DNA of 64,000 nt. Source: Clostridiales bacterium (lineage in GTDB: Bacteria; Bacillota; Clostridia; Lachnospirales; Lachnospiraceae). This document shows positions 25,996-34,758 of the stretch, in pieces (position 1 is the stretch's first letter; every line of letters starts with the position of its first letter). The position numbers and the translations under genes are program-made. The notes below the pieces were generated by a model. It was given only the letters and a program-made list of their open reading frames with translations. It was not told where the DNA came from and ran no database searches. The stretch spans positions 1 to 64,000 of the forward strand of contig JAJBVD010000039.1 in the NCBI GenBank assembly GCA_020859985.1, read 5' to 3'.

Positions 25996-26955
25996 ATGAT
26001 CAATCTTGCACAGGAGCTTCAGGGGGTAAGGACAGCGGCAATGGCAGGACACATTCGTCCGGATGGGGACGCAATCGGATCCTGTCTCGGGCTGTATCTG
26101 TATCTTCGTGAAAATTATCCGGATATTCAGGCAAAAATCTATCTGGAAGAGGTCCCTACAGCATTTGATTCGGTTTATGGTGTTGAAGAAATTTCTACCG
26201 ACTACAGCGAGGATATCGAATACGATGTGTTTTTCTGCCTCGATTGCGCAGATGAAAGACGGCTTGGTCCGGCGGACAAATACCGTAAGACTGCAAGACG
26301 CACTGTCTGCATTGATCATCATGTCAGCAACGGTGGCTTTGCGGACGCAAATTATATTGTACCGGATGCCAGCTCTGCAAGTGAGCTTGTTTTTACGGTC
26401 TTAGAAGAAGATAAAATTCCGATTCATGCTGCAGAAGCACTTTATATGGGAATTGCACATGACACGGGAGTTTTTCGATATTCGTGTACATCCCCCCAGA
26501 CTATGCAGATTGCTGCCAGCCTGATCGCCCGCGGTATTGATTTTCCGTCTATTTTAAGTGCGACCTTTTATGATAAGACGTATTATCAGAAGCAGATTCT
26601 CGGACGCGCTCTGCTCGAAAGTATGCTTCTGATGGACGGAAAGGTCATCTTCAGTGCCATCAAGGCCAAGGATATGAAGTTCTATAATGTGACGTCGTCT
26701 GATATGGAAGGGATTGTAGAAAACCTTCTGCAGACTTCAGGCACGGAAGCTGCAATTTTCCTTTATGAAACCGGCGTAAACGAATACAAGGTAAGCCTTC
26801 GTTCCAAAAATGTGCTTGATGTCAGTGTGATTGCCAGCTATTTTGGAGGCGGCGGTCATGTGCGGGCCGCTGGCTGCACGATGCAGGGCAGTATTTACGA
26901 TGTAGTGAACAATATAACTCTGCATATGGAAAAACAGTTCCTTCATAAGGCATAA
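25996..26955 (+). CDS. nrnA: DHH-family bifunctional oligoribonuclease/pAp phosphatase NrnA
   Basis: A 319-aa DHH/DHHA1 phosphoesterase that degrades nanoRNAs and 3'-phosphoadenosine 5'-phosphate. Metal motifs are HIRPDGDAIGS, FCLDCADERRLG and the CIDHHVSNGGFAD triad, with AHDTGVFRYS following. The DHHA1 domain ends with GGGGHVRAAGC. AAGGAGGAG precedes the ATG. Its place between rbfA and truB is the usual one in Firmicutes. Confidence 0.93.
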   Translation: MINLAQELQGVRTAAMAGHIRPDGDAIGSCLGLYLYLRENYPDIQAKIYLEEVPTAFDSVYGVEEISTDYSEDIEYDVFFCLDCADERRLGPADKYRKTARRTVCIDHHVSNGGFADANYIVPDASSASELVFTVLEEDKIPIHAAEALYMGIAHDTGVFRYSCTSPQTMQIAASLIARGIDFPSILSATFYDKTYYQKQILGRALLESMLLMDGKVIFSAIKAKDMKFYNVTSSDMEGIVENLLQTSGTEAAIFLYETGVNEYKVSLRSKNVLDVSVIASYFGGGGHVRAAGCTMQGSIYDVVNNITLHMEKQFLHKA

Positions 26956-26985
26956 AAAATGAATGGGACGGTTGTAGAGGAAACT

Positions 26986-27975
26986 ATGGATGGCATAATC
27001 AATATATACAAGGAGCGTGGCTATACATCCCATGATGTAGTCGCTAAGCTGCGTGGAATCCTGCATCAGAAAAAAATCGGACATACGGGTACACTTGATC
27101 CTGAAGCGGAGGGAGTGCTTCCCGTCTGTCTTGGAAAAGCGACAAAAGTGTGTGATCTTCTGACGGATTGGGATAAGGAATACCGCGCAGTTCTCCTTTT
27201 AGGTGTTACAACGGATACGCAGGATATGACCGGGACGGTATTAAAAAAGTGCCCGGTTTTTTTGCATAAAGAAGATGATTCAAAGGATAGCGATGCGCTG
27301 TATCTTAGTAAAAGTACTATACGTTGCTGCATTGATAGTTTTGTCGGTGAGATCTGGCAGACGCCGCCAATGTATTCGGCTCTGAAGGTCAATGGAAAAA
27401 AGCTTTATGAGCTGGCACGTCAGGGCATCGAAGTGGAGCGTCAGCCCCGTAAGATTCGGATTCACGAGATTCAGATCAATAATATAGATGATAAGGAAAC
27501 ACCAGTCATTGAAATTCAGTTGGAAGTAAAATGCTCGAAAGGCACCTATATCCGTACTCTCTGTAATGATATAGGTGAAAAGCTGGGATGCGGCGGCTGT
27601 ATGGCATCTCTGCTTCGTACAGAGGTGGGGCCATTCCATCTGGACAATACCTGGCGGCTTTCTGATGTAGAGAGTCTTCGTGATGAGAACAGACTGGGAG
27701 AGTGTCTTTATCCCGTAGATTCCGTTTTTGCTGATCTGGATGCGGTCATGCTTTCACCTGAGGCGGAGCGCCTTGTGCGAAATGGCAACCCTTTATCAGA
27801 AGTAATGATGGAGAAATGCCTGCACGTTGATCATAAAAGCCAGGTATCATCAGACATGTATACTGAAAAGTCTCCTGTGCTGCGTGTATATGGACAGAAC
27901 CGGGAATTTCTCGCGATTTATGAATACAATGATGAAAGGCATAACTGGAGAGCCAGAAAGATGTTTTTATCATAA
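26986..27975 (+). CDS. truB: tRNA pseudouridine(55) synthase
   Basis: About 329 aa; makes pseudouridine 55 in the T loop of tRNAs. The catalytic Asp is in HTGTLDPEAEGVLPV, followed by DKEYRAVLLLGV, TQDMTG, and QTPPMYSALKVNGKKLYELARQG. I chose ATG 26986 because GAGG lies 5 nt upstream and MDGIINIYKERGYTSHDVV is the normal family start; ATG 26959 adds nine residues without a ribosome binding site. A hydrophilic insert near residues 86-100 makes it a little longer than usual. Confidence 0.94.
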   Translation: MDGIINIYKERGYTSHDVVAKLRGILHQKKIGHTGTLDPEAEGVLPVCLGKATKVCDLLTDWDKEYRAVLLLGVTTDTQDMTGTVLKKCPVFLHKEDDSKDSDALYLSKSTIRCCIDSFVGEIWQTPPMYSALKVNGKKLYELARQGIEVERQPRKIRIHEIQINNIDDKETPVIEIQLEVKCSKGTYIRTLCNDIGEKLGCGGCMASLLRTEVGPFHLDNTWRLSDVESLRDENRLGECLYPVDSVFADLDAVMLSPEAERLVRNGNPLSEVMMEKCLHVDHKSQVSSDMYTEKSPVLRVYGQNREFLAIYEYNDERHNWRARKMFLS

Positions 27976-28065
27976 ACCATCTGAACATGTATATAACGAT
28001 TGATGCTGTCGTATCGCAACTGCTATAAAGTAGAAAGACACATAGAAGGGATCGTCTGAAGGCGA

Positions 28066-29073
28066 ATGAAATATATTCACGATACAATCAATTTTAACAG
28101 TGGAGACAGCGATTCTGTTTCAACAGCCGCTACTCGTTTGGGCGCCGCTGTTACTTTAGGAAAATTTGATGGACTGCACAGGGGACATCAGAAGCTGATT
28201 CAGGAGGTTCTTCGTTTACAACGTAAAGGCTGCTATGGAATTGCATTTACGATTGCGCCGGAGGATCGGACCACTTTGATCACTGCGGAAGAAAAACGTC
28301 AAATGCTGGAGGCATATGGCATCGACTGTATGATCCGCTGTCCATATGTGCCGGAAATTCTCAGCATGGAGCCGGAAGCTTTCATTTCGGAAGTACTATG
28401 CAGGCAGCTGAATGCAAAACATATTGTAGTTGGAACAGATTTCCGCTTTGGCTGTCAGAGGCGTGGGGATGTTGAATTATTAAAAGCAATGCAGGAGAAA
28501 TACAGCTACACTCTTCATGTAATTCAAAAGGAATGCTATAATGGCAGGGAAATCAGCAGTACCTGGATACGTGAAGCTCTTTCCGGCGCTGACATGGAGC
28601 TTGTACAAAGCCTGATGGGAGGGTGGTTTCCTGTTGAGGGTACTGTGCTGCACGGACATCATCTGGGGCATCAGATCGGGATGCCAACGATTAATATAAA
28701 GCCCGATCCGTATAAGCTGCTGCCGCCGCCTGGAGTTTATTTCAGCGATGTGATTATAAGTGATCCGGAGAAGCTTCATTCCGCTGGAAATATGATGGAC
28801 TGCAACGATATATCGGATAAGCATCTGAATGTAGACGACTGCCGCATGATACACGGAATCACAAACATCGGCTACAAGCCCACTGTTGACGGAACATTCC
28901 TTGGTGTTGAGACTTATCTGTACGGGATAGAAGAGGATTTGTATGGCCGGGATGTAAAAGTACTTTTGAGATGTTTTCGCCGTCCGGAACAGAAATTCGC
29001 TTCCGTTGATGAACTAAAAGCACAGATGAAACGGGATATCGAGTCCGGAAAGGAGTATTTCGGTGCCAAATAG
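28066..29073 (+). CDS. ribF: Bifunctional riboflavin kinase/FAD synthetase
   Basis: A 335-aa two-domain enzyme making FMN and FAD. The N-terminal nucleotidyltransferase has LGKFDGLHRGHQKLI and VVGTDFRFGCQRRGD, and the ISSTWIREAL segment. The C-terminal riboflavin kinase domain has HHLGHQIGMPTINI and NIGYKPTVDGT. Residues 245-265 are an unusual short insert before HGITNIG. The next gene's GTG start lies inside the last codons of ribF. Confidence 0.94.
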   Translation: MKYIHDTINFNSGDSDSVSTAATRLGAAVTLGKFDGLHRGHQKLIQEVLRLQRKGCYGIAFTIAPEDRTTLITAEEKRQMLEAYGIDCMIRCPYVPEILSMEPEAFISEVLCRQLNAKHIVVGTDFRFGCQRRGDVELLKAMQEKYSYTLHVIQKECYNGREISSTWIREALSGADMELVQSLMGGWFPVEGTVLHGHHLGHQIGMPTINIKPDPYKLLPPPGVYFSDVIISDPEKLHSAGNMMDCNDISDKHLNVDDCRMIHGITNIGYKPTVDGTFLGVETYLYGIEEDLYGRDVKVLLRCFRRPEQKFASVDELKAQMKRDIESGKEYFGAK

Positions 29074-29506
29074 CTTATGGATAAAAGGAATCGTTTGTAT
29101 TTTTCTTGGACTGGCAGCGGATATTGCCGGATTGATCCTGAAAATCTATGGCGAACGTCAGAGACCATATGACGGCTACACCGAGGCAAAGGTCGTCGAT
29201 ATCATACCAATAGAGCGGGAGCGCTATGCAGAGGCACGTTTTCGAAACCGGCAGGCGGCTGTGTTTGAATTTTTTTCCGACGGGAAACTGATTAAGCTCA
29301 TAGATAAAGAAGATATTTATCCCTGTCCGTACCAGCTTGGACAACGAATCCGTATCTGTTACGACCGGAACGATCCGGAAAAATATATTGTCATACGAAA
29401 TGATAAACCACGCTGGCGGGCTACCGCACTCAATATTCTTGGCATGGTGCTGGTTTTAGCTGGAGTCCTGATGTTTCTCATGTATGCACAGAGGTACCAT
29501 TTATAA
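29063..29506 (+). CDS. Small membrane protein, DUF3592-like
   Basis: A 147-aa protein with a transmembrane helix at each end (IVCIFLGLAADIAGLIL and LNILGMVLVLAGVLMFLMY) and a strand-rich extracytoplasmic or cytoplasmic middle (EAKVVDIIPIER ... GQRIRICYDRNDPEKYIV). The two-helix layout with a D-P-x-x-Y/F segment resembles DUF3592, but I am not certain. It starts with GTG; AAAGGAG is 8 nt upstream, inside ribF, which it overlaps by 11 nt. Function unknown. Confidence 0.7.
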   Translation: MPNSLWIKGIVCIFLGLAADIAGLILKIYGERQRPYDGYTEAKVVDIIPIERERYAEARFRNRQAAVFEFFSDGKLIKLIDKEDIYPCPYQLGQRIRICYDRNDPEKYIVIRNDKPRWRATALNILGMVLVLAGVLMFLMYAQRYHL

Positions 29507-29564
29507 TCCAGCAGCATGGTGAACATGGTAAAGAGTTCACCAGAAAAATGTATTTATTTTCTGG

Positions 29565-29593
29565 TTGACGTGTATTTTATCTTGTGTTATATT
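29565..29593 (+). promoter_or_regulatory. Promoter for rpsO
   Basis: TTGACG (29565-29570) and TATATT (29588-29593) are 17 bp apart. The leader is about 90 nt. Confidence 0.75.
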
Positions 29594-29639
29594 GACTAAG
29601 TGTGATTTTTAGCCGATGCCCAGAAGCACGGATTCTCCA

Positions 29640-29690
29640 ACCGGTTTCCTGGTATCAGGCGATACAATATTTTATCAGGAGGATGTTTCA
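29640..29690 (+). promoter_or_regulatory. rpsO leader with possible Shine-Dalgarno sequestration
   Basis: TCCTG near 29648 can pair with CAGGA of the CAGGAGG ribosome binding site at 29677-29683, enclosing a smaller GTATC/GATAC hairpin. This is compatible with translational autoregulation by S15, which is known for rpsO in several bacteria with different leader folds. Confidence 0.45.
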
Positions 29691-29957
29691 ATGATTTCAA
29701 AGGAGAAAAAGGCAGAGATTATTAACGAGTATGCGAGAACCCCGGGCGACACCGGTTCACCGGAAGTACAGATTGCGATTCTTACAGAGCGCATTCAGGA
29801 GCTGACTGCTCATCTGCAGGCGAATCCGAAGGATCATCATTCCAGAAGGGGACTTCTGAAGATGGTTGGTAAGAGACGTGGTCTGCTGGCTTATCTGAAG
29901 AAGACCGATCTGGAGGGTTACCGTACTCTGATTGCAAAGCTTGGCATCAGAAAATAA
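29691..29957 (+). CDS. rpsO: 30S ribosomal protein S15
   Basis: An 88-aa primary 16S rRNA-binding protein. It shows the standard family sequence: [20 protein letters not shown] N-terminus ([18 protein letters not shown]), [18 protein letters not shown] and [13 protein letters not shown]. The ATG at 29691 is chosen over in-frame upstream codons because AGGAGG lies 8 nt upstream and the length is the family's 88-89 aa. Confidence 0.98.
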   Translation: MISKEKKAEIINEYARTPGDTGSPEVQIAILTERIQELTAHLQANPKDHHSRRGLLKMVGKRRGLLAYLKKTDLEGYRTLIAKLGIRK

Positions 29958-29964
29958 TGTTCAC

Positions 29965-29994
29965 AAAAGGGCGGACCTCATATCCGCCCTTTTT
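29965..29994 (+). terminator. Intrinsic terminator after rpsO
   Basis: AAAAGGGCGGA (29965-29975) and TCCGCCCTTTT (29983-29993) form an 11-bp stem with a T-tract. Confidence 0.92.
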
Positions 29995-30250
29995 ACAGTG
30001 AAACTGTTCTTCGAAGTATGTGACTGAAGACAGCCTATCGAGATCAATCATGCAGCGACAGCCGAGACCACTGAAAAGCCGGCAGGAGATGAATCTGTTT
30101 TATGGGTGACCGAACGGATATATGCATAAGTTTCATAATCTGCAGGTTTTTCAGTAGTTTCGGAGCTTTAGCTCATGATTGTTCTCTGACACTCAACCAT
30201 CGGAAAGACGTTTTGAGTCCGACCGACATTTATCAGAAAAGGAGAATAAC

Positions 30251-32341
30251 ATGTACAAGAGCTATTCAATGGAGCTTGCCGGCAGAACGCTCACCGTTGA
30301 TATCGGACGTGTAGGCGCTCAGGCAAATGGATGTGCGTTTATGCACTATGGAGACACGACCGTGCTCTGCACGGCGACTGCTTCAGAGAAGCCGAGAGAC
30401 GGAATCGACTTTTTCCCGCTTAGCGTGGAATACGAGGAAAAGTATTACGCCGTTGGAAAGATACCGGGCGGATTTAACAAAAGAGAGGGCAAGGCTTCAG
30501 AGAACGCAGTTCTGACAGACCGTGTTATTGACCGCCCGATGCGTCCGCTTTTCCCGAAGGATTACCGCAATGACGTTACCCTTGACAATATGGTTATGTC
30601 TGTAGACCCGGAGTGCCGTCCGGAGCTGACGGCCATGATCGGCACCGCGATCGCGACCTGCATTTCAGATATCCCGTTTGACGGTCCTTGCGCGATGACG
30701 CAGATGGGCCTTGTCAATGGTGAACTGATCGTGAACCCGTCTCAGGAACAGTGGGACAAGGGCGATCTGCAGCTGACTGTTGCTTCTACGCGTGAGAAAG
30801 TCATTATGATCGAAGCCGGAGCCAATGAGGTGAAGGATGATGTGATGATCGACGCCATCTACAAATGCCATGCCGTGAACCTAGAGCTGATCGCATTTAT
30901 CGACAAGATCGTAGCAGAGGTTGGCAAGCCGAAGCATGCCTATGAGAGTTGCGCAGTTCCGGAAGAGCTGTTTGAGGCGATCAAGAAGATCGTACCGCCG
31001 GAAGAGATGGAGAAGGCTGTATTTACGGATGTAAAACAGGTTCGCGAGGCGAATATCCGCGAGATCACAGCGAAGCTGGAAGAGGCATTTGCAGATAATG
31101 AGGAATGGCTGGCGGTTCTTTCCGAGGCTGTTTATCAGTATCAGAAAAAGACCGTACGTAAGATGATTCTGAAGGACCACAAGCGTCCGGACGGCCGCGA
31201 GATTACCCAGATTCGTCCGCTGGCAGCTGAGGTTGATATTATTCCGAGGGTGCATGGTTCTGCAATGTTCACACGTGGCCAGACACAGATCTGCACGGTG
31301 ACGACGCTTGCTCCGCTCTCCGAGGTACAGAAGATTGACGGACTGGACGACAATATCAACTGCAAGCGCTATATGCATCATTACAATTTCCCGTCCTACT
31401 CCGTAGGCGAGACGAAGGTCAGCAGAGGACCGGGACGCCGCGAGATCGGCCATGGTGCTCTGGCGGAGAAAGCCCTGATGCCTGTACTTCCGACTGAGGA
31501 AGAATTCCCGTACGCGATCCGTACCGTATCTGAGACTTTTGAGTCCAACGGTTCGACTTCGCAGGCCAGCGTCTGCGCGTCTACCATGTCCCTGATGGCG
31601 GCCGGTGTACCGATCAAAAAGCCGGTAGCAGGTATCTCCTGCGGTCTGGTGACCGGAGAGACAGATGATGATTATGTTGTATTGACTGATATCCAGGGGC
31701 TTGAAGATTTCTTCGGCGACATGGACTTTAAGGTAGCCGGTACACTGGACGGTATCACAGCAATCCAGATGGATATTAAGATTCACGGCCTGACCCGCCC
31801 GATCGTCGAGGAAGCGATTTCCCGCACCCATCAGGCGAGAGAGTATATCCTCAAAGAGATCATGATGCCGTGCATCGCAGAGCCGAGACCTACCGTTAAC
31901 AAGTATGCGCCGAAGATCATGCAGATGACCATCGACCCGCAGAAGATCGGCGATGTGGTTGGCCAGAGAGGCAAGACCATCAACACGATCATTGAGCGCA
32001 CTGGCGTGAAGATTGATATCAACGACGACGGATTTGTATCAATCTGCGGTACCGATCAGGCGATGATGGATAAGGCGGCCGAGATGATCCGCATTATCGT
32101 GACAGACTTCGAGGCCGGGCAGGTATTCGACGGCGTAGTCGTAAGCATCAAGGATTTCGGCTGCTTCGTAGAGTTTGCTCCGGGCAAAGAGGGCATGGTT
32201 CACATCTCTCGTATTGCAAAGCACCGCATCAACCGCGTTGAGGATGTCCTGACTCTTGGCGATAAGGTTAAGGTTGTCTGCCTCGGCAAGGACAAGATGG
32301 GCCGCATGAGCTTTAGCATGAAGGATGTAAAGCAGAACTGA
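30251..32341 (+). CDS. pnp: Polyribonucleotide nucleotidyltransferase (PNPase)
   Basis: About 696 aa; a trimeric 3'-5' phosphorolytic exoribonuclease. Two RNase PH domains are visible (GDTTVLCTATASEKPRDGIDF, RDGKRPDGREI-like KRPDGREITQIRP, FTRGQTQ, YNFPSYSVGE), then a KH domain (IGDVVGQRGKTINTI) and an S1 domain (FDGVVVSIKDFGCFVEFAPGKEG). I use ATG 30251 with AAAAGGAGAA upstream; an in-frame codon at 30179 adds 24 non-family residues. The 256-bp gap from rpsO has no clear promoter. Confidence 0.97.
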   Translation: MYKSYSMELAGRTLTVDIGRVGAQANGCAFMHYGDTTVLCTATASEKPRDGIDFFPLSVEYEEKYYAVGKIPGGFNKREGKASENAVLTDRVIDRPMRPLFPKDYRNDVTLDNMVMSVDPECRPELTAMIGTAIATCISDIPFDGPCAMTQMGLVNGELIVNPSQEQWDKGDLQLTVASTREKVIMIEAGANEVKDDVMIDAIYKCHAVNLELIAFIDKIVAEVGKPKHAYESCAVPEELFEAIKKIVPPEEMEKAVFTDVKQVREANIREITAKLEEAFADNEEWLAVLSEAVYQYQKKTVRKMILKDHKRPDGREITQIRPLAAEVDIIPRVHGSAMFTRGQTQICTVTTLAPLSEVQKIDGLDDNINCKRYMHHYNFPSYSVGETKVSRGPGRREIGHGALAEKALMPVLPTEEEFPYAIRTVSETFESNGSTSQASVCASTMSLMAAGVPIKKPVAGISCGLVTGETDDDYVVLTDIQGLEDFFGDMDFKVAGTLDGITAIQMDIKIHGLTRPIVEEAISRTHQAREYILKEIMMPCIAEPRPTVNKYAPKIMQMTIDPQKIGDVVGQRGKTINTIIERTGVKIDINDDGFVSICGTDQAMMDKAAEMIRIIVTDFEAGQVFDGVVVSIKDFGCFVEFAPGKEGMVHISRIAKHRINRVEDVLTLGDKVKVVCLGKDKMGRMSFSMKDVKQN

Positions 32342-32383
32342 TTGCGGGATATGCGTCAATAAACGAATAAGTAATGTAAAAAT

Positions 32384-32417
32384 ACCGGCTGCGCGTTAAG
32401 TGTGCGGCCGGTTTCAT
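32384..32417 (+). terminator. Terminator between convergent pnp and alarmone synthetase genes
   Basis: ACCGGCTGCGC (32384-32394) pairs with GTGCGGCCGGT (32402-32412), followed by TTC. The T-run is short. Confidence 0.65.
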
Positions 32418-32426
32418 TATATGTCG

Positions 32427-33041
32427 TCAATCTCTGAGAATGGGGCGGTTTTCATTATACATTTCGAAGCTCTGTTCCATATCCTTCAGCGTATCCGCGA
32501 ATTTCAGCAGCTGCGCCTGAATCTGTTCTTTATCAGAACGATCCTGCTTATAGTTGATGCGGTGCTCCATGCTTGCCCAGAAGTCCATACTCAGCGTGCG
32601 TACCTGGATTTCTACCGGATAATATTCTGTGACATCCATATAACGCACCGGTATTCCGAGAATAATGTGGTAGCTACGATAGCCGTTGGGCTTTGGATGC
32701 AGGATATAATCCTTTTCATTGACGACGATCAGGTCATTCTGTCTTTTCAGTGCATCGATCATCTGATAAGCATCCTGCTCGAAATAACAGATTACACGAA
32801 TTCCTGCGATATCCTGCAAAAACTCACGCGCATTGGATGGAGTCGCATCATGGTTCCCTCTTGCAAGCTTTTCATCAAGACTTTTATGTTTTTTGATTCG
32901 GGAATAGACCGTATGAACCGGTCTGGAGGATGAGCCCTTTTCTTTATAAAGAGAATGGTTCAGAACATCCAGTCTGCCAAGCAGCAGATTCATGGCGTCT
33001 TGATAAGGGATGATCAATTCGTAGTATTCTTCACTGGTCAT
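32427..33041 (-). CDS. Small alarmone synthetase (RelA/SpoT synthetase domain)
   Basis: A 204-aa single-domain (p)ppGpp synthetase of the YjbM/YwaC type. Visible motifs are VHTVYSRIKKHKSLDEKLAR, DIAGIRVICYF, HPKPNGYRSYH (substrate binding), and VEIQVRTLSMDFWASMEHRINYK with the catalytic Glu. There is no HD hydrolase, TGS or ACT domain. It probably responds to cell-envelope or growth stress, as in other Firmicutes, but no regulator is adjacent. AGGAGAA precedes the ATG on the minus strand. Confidence 0.92.
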   Translation of the reverse strand: MTSEEYYELIIPYQDAMNLLLGRLDVLNHSLYKEKGSSSRPVHTVYSRIKKHKSLDEKLARGNHDATPSNAREFLQDIAGIRVICYFEQDAYQMIDALKRQNDLIVVNEKDYILHPKPNGYRSYHIILGIPVRYMDVTEYYPVEIQVRTLSMDFWASMEHRINYKQDRSDKEQIQAQLLKFADTLKDMEQSFEMYNENRPILRD

Positions 33042-33254
33042 TTATGATAAATTCTCCTATGGAATATTGTGATTCTGGTAAAAACATACAAAATGAATAT
33101 GTTTATCATGTGAACGGGATATTAAGAGTAAATGAAACACAAAAAGTCATAGATCAATTACTCAATAGCAAATTAAAAATGAATTTAAAAGAAGAAGCGC
33201 TTCTGATGAGCGCTCCTTTCCATGTGTTTTAGGATATATCTGCAGATCTTTCCC

Positions 33255-33285
33255 TCGTAACTGTGAAGTTACTGAACAGTTACGA
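33255..33285 (+). repeat. Family A palindromic repeat, copy 3
   Basis: TCGTAACTGT, centre GAAGTTACTGA, ACAGTTACGA: the consensus form. It lies 4 bp after the aroA stop codon (aroA is on the minus strand) and may act as its transcript-end hairpin. Confidence 0.9.
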
Positions 33286-33288
33286 GCA

Positions 33289-34644
33289 TTATACTTTACG
33301 ACATACAGCGGCCAGATCATCATAAAATCCCGGATAACTGATATTGACGATTTCCGCGCCCTGAATGTCCATCTCACCCCGACACGCCAGCGCCGCGACA
33401 GCAAAACTCATCGCGATGCGGTGATCCATATGAGAATCGATAACTGCGCCATGGAGCGGCCTTCCGCCTGTGATGATCATGCCATCCTCCGTGGCTTCAA
33501 CCGGACAGCCAATGCGGCTCAGATTTTCTGCCATGACAGCGATGCGGTCGGATTCTTTGACACGCAGTTCAGCAGCGTCACGGATCACGGTCGTACCGTC
33601 CGCGAAAGCAGCGAGAACGGCCAGTACAGGCAGTTCATCGATCAGGGTAGGAATAATGTCTCCGCCAATCTCTACGGCTTTCAGATGGCTGCTGCGCACC
33701 AGCAGGTCAGCGCAGGGCTCGGCTCCGGAGTGATCCTCATTGAGGGGCGTAATATCTGCGCCCATGTCCCGGCAGACACGAAGCATCCCGTCCCGGGTCG
33801 GATTAATGCCGACATTTTTCAGCAGAAGCTCCGAGCCGGGTACAAGTAAGGCTGCCGCGATAAAATAAGCAGCAGAGGAGATATCTCCAGGAACACTGAT
33901 TTTCTGACCGGTGAGTTTCGGCTCGGGAGAAACAGATACCGTAAATCCGGTTTTATCCGCACATGCAGGATGGCTGATTGATAATTCGGAACGGGAATTC
34001 GTTGCTGCTCCCATATTCATGCCGGTCTTAACATCCGCTCCAAAATAACGCAGCATCAGCTCGGAATGGTTCCGTGAAACAGCCGGTTCTGTGACGCTGG
34101 TAATACCGTCCGCATACAGACCGGCCAGCAGGATACAGGACTTTACCTGTGCGGAAGCAACGGGGGAATCATAATGCGCACCGTGCAGCTTTTTCCCATG
34201 AATCTGCAGCGGAGCACAGCCATTCCCCCGTACAGAAGTGACGTCCGCCCCCATACCTGCAAGCGGTGTCATAATGCGCTTCATCGGCCGCTTCTGAATG
34301 GTTTCGTCTCCGGTGATGACGGAATCGAAATTCTGTCCGGCAAGGATGCCGGAGAGCAGACGGACCGTCGTCCCGCTGTTGCCAGCGTCAAGAATCTCCG
34401 ACGGCGCTTTCAGGCCGTGCAGTCCTTTTCCGTGAACCAATACATGCGTATCCTTTTGTTCAATCTTTATTCCCATCTGCCGGAAGCAGGAGATGGTCGA
34501 GAGACAGTCTGCTCCGGTCAGGAAATTCGTAACCTCGGTTGTCCCATCCGCAAGCGCACCGAACATCACGCTCCGGTGCGAGATGGATTTGTCTCCCGGT
34601 ATGGAAAGCTCACCGCGAAGCGGAGCTGTGTATTTGATGATCAT
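33289..34644 (-). CDS. aroA: 3-phosphoshikimate 1-carboxyvinyltransferase (EPSP synthase)
   Basis: A 451-aa shikimate-pathway enzyme that joins phosphoenolpyruvate to shikimate-3-phosphate. Signatures are GDKSISHRSVMFGALADG near the N-terminus, LDAGNSGTTVRLLSG, the SAQVKSCILLAGL segment, VPGDISSAAYFIAAA, and LRVKESDRIAVMAENL with MDHRIAMSFAVAAL at the C-terminal end. It follows tyrA on the same strand after 114 bp that contain a degenerate family A repeat. Confidence 0.97.
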   Translation of the reverse strand: MIIKYTAPLRGELSIPGDKSISHRSVMFGALADGTTEVTNFLTGADCLSTISCFRQMGIKIEQKDTHVLVHGKGLHGLKAPSEILDAGNSGTTVRLLSGILAGQNFDSVITGDETIQKRPMKRIMTPLAGMGADVTSVRGNGCAPLQIHGKKLHGAHYDSPVASAQVKSCILLAGLYADGITSVTEPAVSRNHSELMLRYFGADVKTGMNMGAATNSRSELSISHPACADKTGFTVSVSPEPKLTGQKISVPGDISSAAYFIAAALLVPGSELLLKNVGINPTRDGMLRVCRDMGADITPLNEDHSGAEPCADLLVRSSHLKAVEIGGDIIPTLIDELPVLAVLAAFADGTTVIRDAAELRVKESDRIAVMAENLSRIGCPVEATEDGMIITGGRPLHGAVIDSHMDHRIAMSFAVAALACRGEMDIQGAEIVNISYPGFYDDLAAVCRKV

Positions 34645-34677
34645 GACAGTTTTTCCCTTTCTTCTAAACGATTATAA

Positions 34678-34709
34678 ATGGCAACTGTTCAGTGCTTTTA
34701 CAGATACCA
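34678..34709 (-). repeat. Family A repeat, degenerate copy
   Basis: GCAACTGTTCAGTGC and TTTTACAGATACC align to the reverse-orientation consensus with several mismatches. It lies between tyrA and aroA. Confidence 0.55.
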
Positions 34710-34758
34710 TTTGTTGTGGATGCAAATAGAAATAAAACAACAAGCCGAAAGCGTTGCT

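Noticed and set aside
33044-33232. 62-codon plus-strand frame between the alarmone synthetase and aroA
   Set aside because: No ribosome binding site, and the frame runs through the promoter region of the alarmone synthetase and a hairpin; no family resemblance.
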